Shown: positions 53,242-63,239, counted from the stretch's first letter. The stretch is DNA of 64,000 nucleotides from Maribacter aquimaris (GCF_014596745.1 NZ_JABTCF010000013.1:98082-162081), one strand, 5' to 3'. Notes: generated by a model not told the origin, from the sequence alone. Made by a program: numbers and translations.

Positions 53242-54717
53242 CTATTTTTGTACAATACGGCCAGGTTCCCGTGTCTCGGTACCTTCCAGTTCCAAGAGGG
53301 AATCGCCCAACCTATGGCGCATGTCATTGGCAAGTAATTTTATCTCGGCAACGATCTCAGGATGTTCATCAGCAACATTTTGGATCTCACTGACGTCGTT
53401 TTTCACATCGTACAATTCGATTTCTTCCAAGTCGACCATCCGATAATCGCCGGGAAGTCCATCCTTTCCGGGTTCTTGTCCTTCCATGGTGCGATAGCGG
53501 TGTGGAAAATACAATTTCCATTTTCCGTACTGGACGCCAAAAAGCTCATTGACACGATAATAAAAGAAATACGCCTTTTGGGGGCTTTCGGTAGTTTGAC
53601 TTGAAATGACATTCCAGACATTTTTGCCGTCTATGGTCAATTCAGGGAGCTCCGAATCGGTAAGGGCTGCTAAGGTAGGCAGTAGGTCAATAGCCATCAC
53701 AGGAACGTCTACAATTTTCCCCGCTTGTAATTTATCTGGATATTTAATGATAAAGGGTTCACGTTGCCCACCTTCCCAAGCTGTTCCTTTGCCCTCCCGA
53801 TAGGGCAAGGCACTTCCCGCATGGTTGCCATAGGACAGCCATGGGCCATTGTCCGAGGTAAAAATAACAATGGTGTTGTCTTCAAGTCCGTTCTTTTTTA
53901 GGGCCTCAAGGATTTGCCCAACAGACCAATCAATTTCCATGATTACATCACCATACAACCCTCTTTTCGATTTTCCCTTGAACTTATCCGAAACGAATAA
54001 GGGTACATGGGGTTGTGGATGCGGTACATATAAAAAGAAAGGATTATCCTTGTTCTTATTGATGAAATCAACACTGCGTTCTGTAATCTGTGTGGTCAAT
54101 TGTGATTGTTCGTTCAAGGTATCTATGACGGTTTCGTTTTCGTAAAGGGGTAGGTCTGGAAAATTAAAGATAGGACCTTGTTGTGGGTGCTTGGGCCACA
54201 TGTCATTGGAGTAGGGGATACCGAAATATTCATCAAAACCATGGCGATTCGGCATAAATTCAGGATAATGTCCCAAATGCCATTTTCCGAAAATGGCGGT
54301 TTTGTACCCCTGGGCCTTCAGCATTTCGGCTATAGTGGTCTCTGAACTGTTGATACCATGGGTGTTATCGGGTCCTAAGGCATTATGGATTCCAATGCGG
54401 TTGGGGTAGCAACCGGTTAATAAGCCGGCGCGCGAAGCGGAACACACGGCTTGGGCCGCATAGTAGTTCGTCAATTTCATCCCTTCGGAAGCCATTTGGT
54501 CCAAATGTGGGGTTTCTATATTGGGGGATCCGAATATGCCCACATCCTGATAACCCTGATCATCCGTCAAAATGAGGACAACATTGGGCTGACTGATTGG
54601 TTTTTCGGGTAGGTGTTTTTGTTTTTCTTTACAAGAAAGACCGAATACTACTAAAAAGTAGACCAGAACATATTTTACTTTGGATCTTTCGTCAATGGTA
54701 ATATTTAGGAAGGTCAT
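53242..54717 (-). CDS. Lipoprotein sulfatase (S1 family), second copy type
   Basis: The 491-aa protein has a lipoprotein-like start: a hydrophobic stretch (about residues 15-28, KYVLVYFLVVFGLSC) with lipobox LSC at Cys29 after an unusually long charged leader. Sulfatase motifs are LILTDDQGYQDVG, formylglycine site CSASR (Cys92), GLLTG, GKWHLGH and FTSDNGPWL. It is clearly related to the sulfatase at 31325 but not a recent duplicate. It diverges from a Tat-exported sugar-isomerase-like gene 56 bases away, which suggests shared control and a role in sulfated-sugar breakdown. Confidence 0.9.
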   Translation of the reverse strand: MTFLNITIDERSKVKYVLVYFLVVFGLSCKEKQKHLPEKPISQPNVVLILTDDQGYQDVGIFGSPNIETPHLDQMASEGMKLTNYYAAQAVCSASRAGLLTGCYPNRIGIHNALGPDNTHGINSSETTIAEMLKAQGYKTAIFGKWHLGHYPEFMPNRHGFDEYFGIPYSNDMWPKHPQQGPIFNFPDLPLYENETVIDTLNEQSQLTTQITERSVDFINKNKDNPFFLYVPHPQPHVPLFVSDKFKGKSKRGLYGDVIMEIDWSVGQILEALKKNGLEDNTIVIFTSDNGPWLSYGNHAGSALPYREGKGTAWEGGQREPFIIKYPDKLQAGKIVDVPVMAIDLLPTLAALTDSELPELTIDGKNVWNVISSQTTESPQKAYFFYYRVNELFGVQYGKWKLYFPHRYRTMEGQEPGKDGLPGDYRMVDLEEIELYDVKNDVSEIQNVADEHPEIVAEIKLLANDMRHRLGDSLLELEGTETREPGRIVQK

Positions 54718-54773
54718 AAGAAATCTTGTTAGTGAACATGAAATTAGTTAATTTTATGAAATAATTAGATTCC

Positions 54774-55814
54774 ATGAAACACAAAGTAAAACCGGGTAGA
54801 AGAAGATTTTTGGCAAATGGCTTGACGTTGGCCGCAGGCTCTACTTTGATAGGCCCGTCCCTTTTTGGGGCTCCTTCGATATTGAAGTATTACAACAAAC
54901 CAAACTCCAAGATCAATGGGGTGCAGATAGGGGTGATTACCTACTCTTTCCGAAGCATGGAAGATCAAAGTGCGGAGGCTACCTTGAAGTATGTTTTGGA
55001 CAGTGGTGTCAGTGCTGTTGAACTCATGGGAGATCCTGCCGAAGCCTTTGCAGGTAAACCGGAGAACCCTGTGGATCGGAAGGCTTTCTCTCGTCTTTGG
55101 AGGACAAAACGGGAAGGGAAGTTGACAGGGGACCAAGAAAAGGAAATGGCTGAATTACAGGCTCAAACGGATTCCTATAATAAGCAAGTGGCAGCTTGGA
55201 GGGCTAAAGTACCTATGGATGCCTTTGCGAAACTGCGAAAGATGTATAACGACGCTGGCGTAACCATCTACGCCTTTAAACCCAGTGCTTTTAAAAAAGG
55301 CAATTCGGATGCTGAGATTGCCTGGGGTATGAAAACGGCAAAAGTTTTAGGGGCAAGCCACGTTACTGTGGAACATCCAAGTGATGATGCCCATACCCTG
55401 CGATTGGGTAATATGGCCAAAAAACATGGTGTTTATGTAGGGTACCATGGCCATGAGCAGCAGACCCCTACCTTATGGGATACTGCATTGGGGCAATCAC
55501 CATACAACGCCATGAACTTGGATTTTGGGCATTATGTCGCTGCAGGAAATAAAAACCCCCTTCAAATCATTAAGGATAAACATGAGCGTATCAAGAGTAT
55601 GCATATCAAAGACCGTCAGACCGTTGCCCATGGTAAGGGTAATTTGGTGTGGGGTTCAGGGGATACGCCAATCATTGAGGCACTTCAATTGATGCGGGAT
55701 AACAAGTATGCTTTTCCGGCTACGATTGAGTTGGAATACGGGATTCCGGAAGGTTCAGATGCTGTAACGGAGGTTCAGAAGTGTTTGGCCTATTGTAAGC
55801 AGGCCCTGAAATAG
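54774..55814 (+). CDS. Tat-exported sugar phosphate isomerase/epimerase-like TIM-barrel protein
   Basis: The 346-aa protein has a twin-arginine signal (GRRRFLANGLTLAAGSTLIG) and a xylose-isomerase-like TIM barrel. Motifs are VITYSFRSM near 58, HVTVEHPSD (Glu ligand region), VYVGYHGHEQ, NLDFGHYVAAG and SMHIKDRQ, the usual metal-ligand positions of the family. A charged helical insertion (about 105-140) is typical of Bacteroidota secreted members. It would isomerise or epimerise a free sugar in the periplasm; the reaction is not established. It is divergent from the sulfatase gene. Confidence 0.88.
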   Translation: MKHKVKPGRRRFLANGLTLAAGSTLIGPSLFGAPSILKYYNKPNSKINGVQIGVITYSFRSMEDQSAEATLKYVLDSGVSAVELMGDPAEAFAGKPENPVDRKAFSRLWRTKREGKLTGDQEKEMAELQAQTDSYNKQVAAWRAKVPMDAFAKLRKMYNDAGVTIYAFKPSAFKKGNSDAEIAWGMKTAKVLGASHVTVEHPSDDAHTLRLGNMAKKHGVYVGYHGHEQQTPTLWDTALGQSPYNAMNLDFGHYVAAGNKNPLQIIKDKHERIKSMHIKDRQTVAHGKGNLVWGSGDTPIIEALQLMRDNKYAFPATIELEYGIPEGSDAVTEVQKCLAYCKQALK

Positions 55815-55849
55815 GGGGTATCCGCTTCCATTTTCGGAATTTTGTTGGG

Positions 55850-56377
55850 TTATTCCAGATACAGGTCTACCAAGCCTTCAGGGGTTGTGACATGGATGGT
55901 TTTGTTCTCCCGATCCACTTTGGTAATAATCTGGTCATTGATAGGGATCAATAACTCCTTTTCTTCTTTTTTGACCTCAAACAAGGCTTGTGAGGTGGTG
56001 TCGTTGATGCTTTCGATGATACCAATATCACCATGGATGCTATCGATAAGGTTGAATCCGATGACTTCGTGGAAATAGAATTTGTCCCCACTTAGTTTAG
56101 GGAGAAAGGAAAGGGGTAAGTAAAGTTCGCAACCCATGATACGGTCGGCATCATTTTCGGTTTTGACCTCCTCAAAGTCGACACGTAAGAGACTGCTTTT
56201 ATGAAGACGGCATTTGTCAATAAAAAATGGAACCAGATTGTTTCCCAGTGAAACAAATACTGATTCCATATTTTCGTAAATCTCAGGTTCATCGGTATCG
56301 AGTTTTACAAGTACCTCCCCTTTGAAACTATATTTTGAAACGATTTTACCTAGGTAAAAACAAGAAGACTTGTCCAT
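55850..56377 (-). CDS. rimM: Ribosome maturation factor RimM
   Basis: The 175-aa protein needed for late 30S assembly has an N-terminal RimM barrel (FYLGKIVSKYSFKGEVLVKLDTDEP) and a C-terminal PRC barrel (FYFHEVIGFNLID, ELLIPINDQIITKVDRENKTI, GLVDLY). It follows the rpsP gene by 15 bases in the order typical of bacteria, and S16 and RimM act together in head-domain maturation. Confidence 0.95.
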   Translation of the reverse strand: MDKSSCFYLGKIVSKYSFKGEVLVKLDTDEPEIYENMESVFVSLGNNLVPFFIDKCRLHKSSLLRVDFEEVKTENDADRIMGCELYLPLSFLPKLSGDKFYFHEVIGFNLIDSIHGDIGIIESINDTTSQALFEVKKEEKELLIPINDQIITKVDRENKTIHVTTPEGLVDLYLE

Positions 56378-56392
56378 CGTTTCCTGTGTTGT

Positions 56393-56995
56393 TTACTCTT
56401 TTTCCTTTGTTTCCTCAGGAGCGGCTTCCTCAGCAGCTGGTGCTTCCTCGGTAGCAGGAGCTTCAACTGCAGTTTCCTCTACTACTTCAGCGGTAGCTTC
56501 TATCTCTGCTTCAGCCTCTTCCCCTTCAGGGGTTTCTGGCAATGCGGCAGCGGCAGCATCTGCAGCCCGTTTTTCGTTTATTTCTTTTTCAGCAGCCAAT
56601 GCTTTGGCCCTGGTATCTGCTTTAACTTGGTCTAAGCCACTTACTTTGGATGCTACGGATTGTTCTTTTTCGGCCAACCAAGCTTTGAATTTTTCTTCAG
56701 CTTGCTCCTCGGTCAATGCTCCTTTACGAACACCACCTAATAAATGGTGTTTCAATAAAATACCTTTGTATGAAAGAATGGCTCTTGCCGTATCAGTAGG
56801 TTGTGCCCCGTTGTTCAACCATTGTACCGAATTGTCAACATTGATTTCGATGGTTGCTGGGTTGGTATTTGGATTGTAAATTCCCAATTTCTCCAAGAAT
56901 TTACCATCTCTTTTTGCACGGGCGTCCGCGGCTACGATCCAATAAAAAGGTTTTCCTTTTTTTCCGTGTCTCTGTAATCTAATTTTAACTGGCAT
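56393..56995 (-). CDS. rpsP: 30S ribosomal protein S16 with long acidic tail
   Basis: 200 aa. The first 80 or so residues are ordinary S16 ([41 protein letters not shown]). About 120 extra residues follow: first a charged linker ([20 protein letters not shown]), then a low-complexity Ala/Glu-rich tail ending ETKEKE. Extended S16 proteins are known in Bacteroidota; the role of the tail is unclear. It forms an operon with rimM and has a strong promoter at 57068-57097. Confidence 0.95.
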   Translation of the reverse strand: MPVKIRLQRHGKKGKPFYWIVAADARAKRDGKFLEKLGIYNPNTNPATIEINVDNSVQWLNNGAQPTDTARAILSYKGILLKHHLLGGVRKGALTEEQAEEKFKAWLAEKEQSVASKVSGLDQVKADTRAKALAAEKEINEKRAADAAAAALPETPEGEEAEAEIEATAEVVEETAVEAPATEEAPAAEEAAPEETKEKE

Positions 56996-57067
56996 ATCAC
57001 ATTAATTTTGTAGGGTGCCCGACCCTCGGTTATTAATTCTCTTTTATTTGTCCCCTTAAAAGGGCTG

Positions 57068-57097
57068 CAAATATACTTCAATTCTTTAAATGTGCAA
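57068..57097 (-). promoter_or_regulatory. Bacteroidota-type promoter of rpsP-rimM
   Basis: The minus strand reads TTG (57097-57095), 19 bases, TATATTTG (57075-57068). The leader of about 65 bases contains a short palindrome (CCCTTTTAAGGG, 57052-57063) and a possible stem GGGTCGGGCACCC (57012-57024), either of which could fold in the mRNA. Confidence 0.65.
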
Positions 57098-57222
57098 TAG
57101 GTTTTTTGGTTAATTGTACACTTAAGGTAGGTACGTTGATAACTCCTGATAACTACCATTTTTTCTAACGCTTCTTTTTGTATAATTTTATAGGCTATTT
57201 TTTTCCTACTAAAACACACTGG

Positions 57223-60200
57223 ATGTACCTGATTTTTGATACCGAGACTACCGGCTTACCCAAGCGATGGGATGCACCGATCACAGATGTTGACAATTGG
57301 CCCCGCTGTATACAGATTGCATGGCAATTGCATGATGGGATGGGTAATTTGGTCGAGAGTCAGGATTATTTGGTGCGTCCCGATGGTTTCAATATACCTT
57401 ATGATGCGGAACAGATTCATGGTATCTCCACGGAATTGGCCGCCCAAAAAGGGATTGCATTGTCCGAGGTTTTGGAAAAATTCAACGTGGCCATGTCCAA
57501 AACGAAATTTATCGTTGGACAGAATGTAGGTTTTGATTTGAATATCATGGGGGCGGAGTACCATCGTCTTGGGGTGGCAAACCCATTGCAGGAGCTTCCT
57601 GTTTTGGATACCTGTACCGAGCAGACCGCCTTGCTATGTAAGATACCCGGTGGGCGTGGGGGAAAATTTAAACTACCCACCCTTACCGAACTTCACGAGT
57701 TTTTATTCAAGGAGCCTTTTGCAGATGCCCATAATGCCACTGCCGATGTCGAGGCGACTACGCGCTGTTTTTTGGAATTGGTGCGTCAAAAGCATTATAC
57801 CCAAGAGCAACTGGATGTGCAACCCGATTACTTTCAAAAATTCTCTGAGGCCAATCCGAAGGAGATAGCACTCATCGGGCTAAAACACGTCAATCTTAAA
57901 AAAGCTTCCAAAAAAATTGCCGATGCCCTTTGGGAGAAGGATACCGGTGGAATTTCAAAGGAAGAGATCAAGGAAAACCTAGCGACCTTGGAAACGGCCA
58001 ATTTCGCCCACCTCCACAATCATACGCAGTTTTCCATTTTACAGTCAACGATAAGTATCCCTGCCTTGATCTCGGCAACCGCCAAGGCCAAAATGCCTGC
58101 GGTGGCGATGACGGATCACGCAAATATGATGGGGGCCTTTCATTTTGTCAATGGGGTCATCAACCATAATAAAAAGGTTGTTGACAAAAACAAGGAAAAT
58201 CTAAAGCGTTACGAGGCCACGAAGAACGGAACGCTGGAAGAGGGAGAGGAGCCCTTGGAAGAACTTCCGGAACCAGAGGTCGAGATTACACCGCTTATAG
58301 GTTGTGAATTTCAGGTATGTGAGGATCACACCAATAAGTCCCAAAAGGATAATGGGTATCAAATAGTGATGCTGGCCAAAAACAAGACGGGATATTTGAA
58401 TCTGGCAAAAATGTCTTCCATTGCCTTTATTGATGGGAAGTATTATGTTCCCCGTATAGATAAAAAGGTAATTGAGCAATACAAGGAGGATATTATTGTA
58501 TTGACCGGTAACCTTTACGGTGAGGTTCCCAGTAAGGTGTTGAACGTAGGTGAAAAGCAGGCAGAGGAGGCCCTCCTTTGGTGGAAAGAAACATTCGGGG
58601 ATGACCTATATATAGAGATTATGCGGCATGGTCAAGAGGATGAGGACCGTGTAAACCAAGTATTGATCCAATTTGCCAAAAAACATAATATAAAACTGAT
58701 AGGTACCAACAATACCTATTATCTTGAAAAAAAGGATGCACATGCACACGATATCTTACTTTGTGTAAAAGATGGTGAAAAGCAGGCGACCCCCATAGGT
58801 CGTGGTCGTGGGTATCGCTATGGGTTGCCCAATCAGGAATATTACTTTAAGTCCTCGGATGAAATGAAGGACCTTTTTAAGGATATTCCCGACGCGATCA
58901 CCAATATTCAGGAGGTTATAGATAAGGTAGAGGTGTTTACCCTTGCCCGTGATGTGTTGTTGCCGGCTTTCGATATTCCGGAGGAGTTTCAGTTTGAAGA
59001 GGATAAGCTCGATGGCGGTAAACGCGGGGAGAACAAATACCTACGTCACATAACCTATGAAGGGGCGAAAAAACGATACGGTGAGATAACTCCGGAAATT
59101 GACGAACGAATCGATTTTGAGCTGCAGGTCATTGAAAAAACGGGATATCCGGGTTATTTCTTGATTGTAGAGGACTTTATTCGGGCAGCCCGTAAAATGG
59201 ATGTGTCCGTAGGTCCTGGTCGTGGATCCGCAGCGGGTTCGGTTGTTGCTTATTGTTTATGGATCACGAACTTGGATCCCATTAAGTACGATCTGCTTTT
59301 TGAGCGTTTCCTAAATCCAGATCGTGTATCCATGCCCGATATCGATATCGATTTTGATGATGAAGGCCGGGGTCGTGTCATGGATTATGTGATCGATAAA
59401 TATGGTTCCAATCAGGTGGCCCAGATCATTACCTATGGTACCATGGCGGCAAAATCATCCATTCGGGATACGGCGCGTGCCCTGGACCTGCCTTTGGGTG
59501 ATGCGGACCGTATGGCCAAGTTGATCCCCAACATGTCCAAGCTTAAAAAGATCATAGGGGTAGATGAAAAGACACTAAAAGCGAAGTTCAACAGCGAGGA
59601 GCTTGTTAAGATCAACGAGTTGTTGGCCATTTCGGAAGGGGATGGTTTGGAGTCCGAGACCTTGAACCAAGCGTATGTTTTGGAAGGCTCTGTCCGTAAC
59701 ACCGGTATCCATGCCTGTGGGGTGATCATCACACCCGATGATATCACCAAGTTCGTACCCGTGGCATTGGCCAAGGATTCCGAAATGTACTGTACCCAGT
59801 TTGACAACTCGGTGGTAGAAAGTGCGGGCTTGTTGAAAATGGATTTCTTGGGGTTGAAAACATTGACCTTGATCAAGGATACCGTTAAAATTGTAAAAGC
59901 AAAACACGGCATAGAATTAGATCCGGAGAATTTCCCTTTGGATGATGAGAAGACCTATGAGCTTTTCCAGCGAGGGGAAACCGTTGGGGTGTTCCAATAT
60001 GAATCCCCAGGGATGCAAAAACACATGCGGGCATTAAAACCAACCGTTTTTGCCGATCTAATTGCCATGAACGCCTTGTACCGTCCCGGTCCAATGGAGT
60101 ACATACCCAGTTTTATAGCCCGTAAACACGGTACCGAGGAAATCATCTATGACCTTGATGCCTGTGAAGAGTATTTATCGGAAACCTACGGAATTACCGT

Positions 60201-61656
60201 GTATCAAGAGCAGGTGATGCTTCTTTCCCAGAAGCTGGCGGATTTCACCAAAGGTGAGGCCGACGTTTTGCGTAAGGCGATGGGTAAAAAGCAAAAGCAT
60301 GTCCTTGATAAAATGAAGCCTAAGTTTATAGAACAGGCTTCCGCAAAAGGGCATCCGGTGGATAAACTGGAAAAAATCTGGAAGGACTGGGAAGCTTTTG
60401 CAGCCTATGCATTTAATAAATCACACTCTACCTGTTATGCTTGGATAGCATACCAGACCGCCTATTGTAAGGCACATTATCCTGCGGAATATATGGCAGC
60501 CGTACTGTCCAATAACATGAACGACATAAAGCAGGTGACCTTCTTTATGGAAGAATGTAAGCGTATGGGCTTGGATGTGTTAGGTCCCGATGTCAATGAA
60601 TCCTACTATAAGTTTGCCGTGAACAAGGACGGGGCCGTACGTTTTGGAATGGGGGCCGTTAAAGGTGTTGGCCGAGCTGCGGTTGAAACCATTGTTGAGA
60701 ACAGGAAGGAAGGACCTTACAAATCGGTTTTCGATTTGGCAAAACGTATCGATCTACGGGCGTCTAACAAAAAGGCCTTTGAAAGTTTGGCCGTTGCCGG
60801 TGGGTTCGATTCTTTTGGAACGACCCATAGGGCCCAATATTTTCATCATGATGGTGACGGGGTTACCTTCTTGGAGAAAGTCATGAAGTATGGATCAAAA
60901 TTCCAGGAGAATGAAAATTCTTCCCAGGTGAGTCTTTTTGGTGATGCCAGTGAGGTGCAGATTCCCGAACCCGAAGTACCCCCTTGTGAGGAGTGGGGCA
61001 CCATGGAAAAACTACGTCGGGAAAAAGAGGTGGTGGGCATCTATATTTCGGGCCACCCCTTGGATGATTTTAAAACCGAGATCAATGCGTTCTGTAATGC
61101 GGGTGTCTCCCATGTCCAGAATTTATCGGAGATCGTCAATCGTGAAATCTCCATTGCCGGTGTGGTATCCGATGTACAGCACCGCATTTCAAAGAACGGG
61201 AAAGGATGGGCGATGTTCACTATTGAGGATTATACCGATTCCTTTGAATTCCGTATTTTCGGGGAAGAGTACTTGAAATTCAGGCACTTCCTCATGATCA
61301 ATTCCTTTGTCTACATTAAGATATTCGTTCGGGAAGGATGGGTAAATCGTGAGACAGGTAAAAAAGGGGACCCAAGAATGCAGTTCAATAACTTTATGTT
61401 GCTTCAGGATGTCATGGAGGCCTTTGCCAGGAAATTGACCATTAAACTTAATATCGACGAGCTTCGGGAAGAGAATATCGATGATTTAAAGAATACCTTG
61501 GTCTCGCATACGGGAAACCACCCCTTGAATTTTGTGGTTTACGAAATGGAGGAGGAAATAAAGGTGAATTTATCCTGTAGAAAGCAAAAGGTTCAGATAA
61601 CCAGTGAATTGTTGCATCAGTTGGAAGAGAAAGAGGTGCACTATAAATTAAATTAA
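57223..61656 (+). CDS. dnaE: DNA polymerase III alpha subunit with fused N-terminal exonuclease
   Basis: The 1477-aa main replicative polymerase starts at the ATG at 57223 (MYLIFDTETTGLP). Residues 1-190 form a DnaQ-like DEDDh proofreading exonuclease (DTET with Asp6 and Glu8, VGQNVGFDLNIMG, HNATADVEAT). The PHP domain follows from about 260 (HLHNHTQF, His263), then palm (GPGRGSAAGSVVAYCL, PDIDIDF with Asp706), fingers/thumb (VYQEQVMLLSQKLADF), and the OB fold (ISIAGVVSDVQHR). The exonuclease fusion is known in Bacteroidota. An in-frame ATG at 57178 would add 15 doubtful residues. Confidence 0.95.
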   Translation: MYLIFDTETTGLPKRWDAPITDVDNWPRCIQIAWQLHDGMGNLVESQDYLVRPDGFNIPYDAEQIHGISTELAAQKGIALSEVLEKFNVAMSKTKFIVGQNVGFDLNIMGAEYHRLGVANPLQELPVLDTCTEQTALLCKIPGGRGGKFKLPTLTELHEFLFKEPFADAHNATADVEATTRCFLELVRQKHYTQEQLDVQPDYFQKFSEANPKEIALIGLKHVNLKKASKKIADALWEKDTGGISKEEIKENLATLETANFAHLHNHTQFSILQSTISIPALISATAKAKMPAVAMTDHANMMGAFHFVNGVINHNKKVVDKNKENLKRYEATKNGTLEEGEEPLEELPEPEVEITPLIGCEFQVCEDHTNKSQKDNGYQIVMLAKNKTGYLNLAKMSSIAFIDGKYYVPRIDKKVIEQYKEDIIVLTGNLYGEVPSKVLNVGEKQAEEALLWWKETFGDDLYIEIMRHGQEDEDRVNQVLIQFAKKHNIKLIGTNNTYYLEKKDAHAHDILLCVKDGEKQATPIGRGRGYRYGLPNQEYYFKSSDEMKDLFKDIPDAITNIQEVIDKVEVFTLARDVLLPAFDIPEEFQFEEDKLDGGKRGENKYLRHITYEGAKKRYGEITPEIDERIDFELQVIEKTGYPGYFLIVEDFIRAARKMDVSVGPGRGSAAGSVVAYCLWITNLDPIKYDLLFERFLNPDRVSMPDIDIDFDDEGRGRVMDYVIDKYGSNQVAQIITYGTMAAKSSIRDTARALDLPLGDADRMAKLIPNMSKLKKIIGVDEKTLKAKFNSEELVKINELLAISEGDGLESETLNQAYVLEGSVRNTGIHACGVIITPDDITKFVPVALAKDSEMYCTQFDNSVVESAGLLKMDFLGLKTLTLIKDTVKIVKAKHGIELDPENFPLDDEKTYELFQRGETVGVFQYESPGMQKHMRALKPTVFADLIAMNALYRPGPMEYIPSFIARKHGTEEIIYDLDACEEYLSETYGITVYQEQVMLLSQKLADFTKGEADVLRKAMGKKQKHVLDKMKPKFIEQASAKGHPVDKLEKIWKDWEAFAAYAFNKSHSTCYAWIAYQTAYCKAHYPAEYMAAVLSNNMNDIKQVTFFMEECKRMGLDVLGPDVNESYYKFAVNKDGAVRFGMGAVKGVGRAAVETIVENRKEGPYKSVFDLAKRIDLRASNKKAFESLAVAGGFDSFGTTHRAQYFHHDGDGVTFLEKVMKYGSKFQENENSSQVSLFGDASEVQIPEPEVPPCEEWGTMEKLRREKEVVGIYISGHPLDDFKTEINAFCNAGVSHVQNLSEIVNREISIAGVVSDVQHRISKNGKGWAMFTIEDYTDSFEFRIFGEEYLKFRHFLMINSFVYIKIFVREGWVNRETGKKGDPRMQFNNFMLLQDVMEAFARKLTIKLNIDELREENIDDLKNTLVSHTGNHPLNFVVYEMEEEIKVNLSCRKQKVQITSELLHQLEEKEVHYKLN

Positions 61657-61728
61657 CCATCAATTTAATTGATACAGCAATAGGGAAAATGTATATTGCG
61701 TTAGTAAGGTTAAGGTCAAATAATTGAC

Positions 61729-61736
61729 TAAATTTG
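61729..61736 (+). promoter_or_regulatory. Probable -7 box of the trxA promoter
   Basis: TAAATTTG matches TAnnTTTG and lies 22 bases before the trxA ATG. The -33 region is weak, so the call is tentative. Confidence 0.45.
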
Positions 61737-61758
61737 CATAATACTAAAATATACAGAA

Positions 61759-62076
61759 ATGGCATTAGAAATAACAGATGCTACTTTTGACGAAGTAGTC
61801 TTGAAAAGTGATAAACCAGTAGTAGTGGATTTTTGGGCAGCTTGGTGTGGTCCTTGTAGAATGGTAGGTCCTATCATTGATGAGGTAAGTACCGAATACG
61901 AAGGCAAAGCAGTTATCGGCAAGGTTGATGTCGATGCAAACCAAGAGTTCGCGGCAAAATACGGGGTACGTAATATCCCAACGGTATTGGTATTCAAAGA
62001 TGGTGAAATCGTTAATAGGCAAGTAGGGGTCTCTCCGAAGAAAGTCTATACCGACGCTATCGATGCACTATTGTAA
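61759..62076 (+). CDS. trxA: Thioredoxin
   Basis: The 105-aa redox protein has the active site WCGPC (Cys30 and Cys33), the buried Asp in VVVDFWAAW and cis-Pro in NIPTVLVFKDG. No signal peptide, so cytoplasmic. It reduces protein disulfides, including ribonucleotide reductase. It is followed 19 bases on by a strong terminator. Confidence 0.97.
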   Translation: MALEITDATFDEVVLKSDKPVVVDFWAAWCGPCRMVGPIIDEVSTEYEGKAVIGKVDVDANQEFAAKYGVRNIPTVLVFKDGEIVNRQVGVSPKKVYTDAIDALL

Positions 62077-62095
62077 AAAGAAAATTCTTTAATGT

Positions 62096-62129
62096 AAAAA
62101 GGCCCTGACGGTACAGTCGGGGCCTTTTT
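62096..62129 (+). terminator. Terminator of trxA
   Basis: AAAAAGGCCCTGAC (62096-62109), loop GGTACA, GTCGGGGCCTTTTT (62116-62129): a 14-bp stem with one mismatch and a T run. The next gene starts 29 bases later. Confidence 0.85.
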
Positions 62130-62157
62130 GTTTTATCTTAGTAGTTCATTCAAATAT

Positions 62158-63087
62158 ATGGATCTTAGGTCAGCATTAGACAAAGCAAGCTTATTCCCAA
62201 ATTTGGAACTTTTGGCCCAACAAGTGGTCGAAGGGTTTATCAGTGGTATACATAAGAGTCCGTTTCATGGATTCTCTGCGGAATTTGCCGAACATAAGAT
62301 ATATAACAGGGGCGAAAGCACCAAGCACATCGATTGGAAGCTTTTTGCCAAGACCGACAAGTTGTACACCAAAAGGTATGAGGAGGAGACCAATCTGCGA
62401 TGCCATATGATCTTGGACAATTCGGCCTCTATGTATTATCCCGAAATTGAAACCCCGACCTTGCACAACCTTAATAAGATAGGATTTGGGGTGTTGGCCA
62501 TTGCCGCGATCATGAATGTGTTAAAAAGACAGCGTGATGCCGTAGGTCTCAGTGTTTTTTCGGACACCTATAATTTCTATTCAACGGAAAAGGGGAGTGA
62601 AAGACACCATCAAATGCTTTTGTCGAAACTCGGTGAGATCAGTTTGGATACCAAGCCGGCCAAGCAAACCGATATCTATAACTATTTACATTTGATAGCG
62701 GAAAAAATAAAAAGAAGGAGTCTTATTTTCTTGTTTACCGATATGTTTCAGACCACCATGGATGATGATAAGATATTCGAGGCCCTACGCCATTTGAAAT
62801 ACAACAAACACGAGGTTGTGTTGTTTCACTTGTTGGATGCGGACAAGGAACTGCATTTCGATTTTGGGAATTCTCCCAGACGTTTTTTGGATGTTGAGAC
62901 CGGGGAACATATAGACCTTTTCTCCGACAATGTAAAAGCAGGTTATGAAAAAGCCATAAAGACGTATTTTGAAACGCTTAAAATGAAATGTGCCCAATAT
63001 AAGATTAAGTATGTTGAGGTTGATGTACGGGGCGATTTCTCAAAGGTATTGAATACTTTTATGGTAGAGCGGCAAAAATTCCTTTAG
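62158..63087 (+). CDS. DUF58-domain protein
   Basis: The 309-aa protein starts at the ATG at 62158. It has the DUF58 core (GIHKSPFHGFSAEFAEHKIYN, then HIDWKLFAKTDKLYTKRYEEE) followed by a von Willebrand factor A-like fold with an imperfect metal site (MILDNSASM near residue 92; LFTDMFQ near 195). Such proteins usually work with a MoxR-type ATPase, which is not in this window. The role is probably in envelope or stress complexes; details unknown. Confidence 0.88.
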   Translation: MDLRSALDKASLFPNLELLAQQVVEGFISGIHKSPFHGFSAEFAEHKIYNRGESTKHIDWKLFAKTDKLYTKRYEEETNLRCHMILDNSASMYYPEIETPTLHNLNKIGFGVLAIAAIMNVLKRQRDAVGLSVFSDTYNFYSTEKGSERHHQMLLSKLGEISLDTKPAKQTDIYNYLHLIAEKIKRRSLIFLFTDMFQTTMDDDKIFEALRHLKYNKHEVVLFHLLDADKELHFDFGNSPRRFLDVETGEHIDLFSDNVKAGYEKAIKTYFETLKMKCAQYKIKYVEVDVRGDFSKVLNTFMVERQKFL

Positions 63088-63114
63088 TGTTCTTGAATAT
63101 TTTATAAGAAATTG

Positions 63115-63145
63115 TTTGCGGAATTCAATTAGCAGTGTATATTTG
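63115..63145 (+). promoter_or_regulatory. Promoter of tRNA-Asp
   Basis: TTTG (63115-63118), exactly 19 bases, TATATTTG (63138-63145): a full consensus match, with the expected start near 63152, about ten bases before the tRNA. Confidence 0.75.
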
Positions 63146-63162
63146 CACTCGCTAAACGCCAC

Positions 63163-63239
63163 GGTCTGGTAGTTCAGTTGGTTAGAATACCTGCCTGTCA
63201 CGCAGGGGGTCGCGGGTTCGAGTCCCGTCCAGACCGCCA
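63163..63239 (+). tRNA. tRNA-Asp (anticodon GTC), CCA encoded
   Basis: The 77-base gene has acceptor stem GGTCTGG pairing with CCAGACC, discriminator G and encoded CCA (63237-63239). The anticodon loop CTGTCAC contains GTC, and the T-loop is GTTCGAGTC. All arms pair. It is the intact copy at the head of the repeat array that follows, which contains only its 3' half. Confidence 0.96.

Noticed and set aside
53055..53333. Upstream extension of the TrmN6 frame by 93 codons
   Set aside because: The added sequence translates the REP-like palindromes and the antisense of the sulfatase end; the family start is at 53054.
56370..56879. 169-codon plus-strand frame rich in Ser and Ala
   Set aside because: It is the antisense shadow of the Ala/Glu-rich tail of rpsP.
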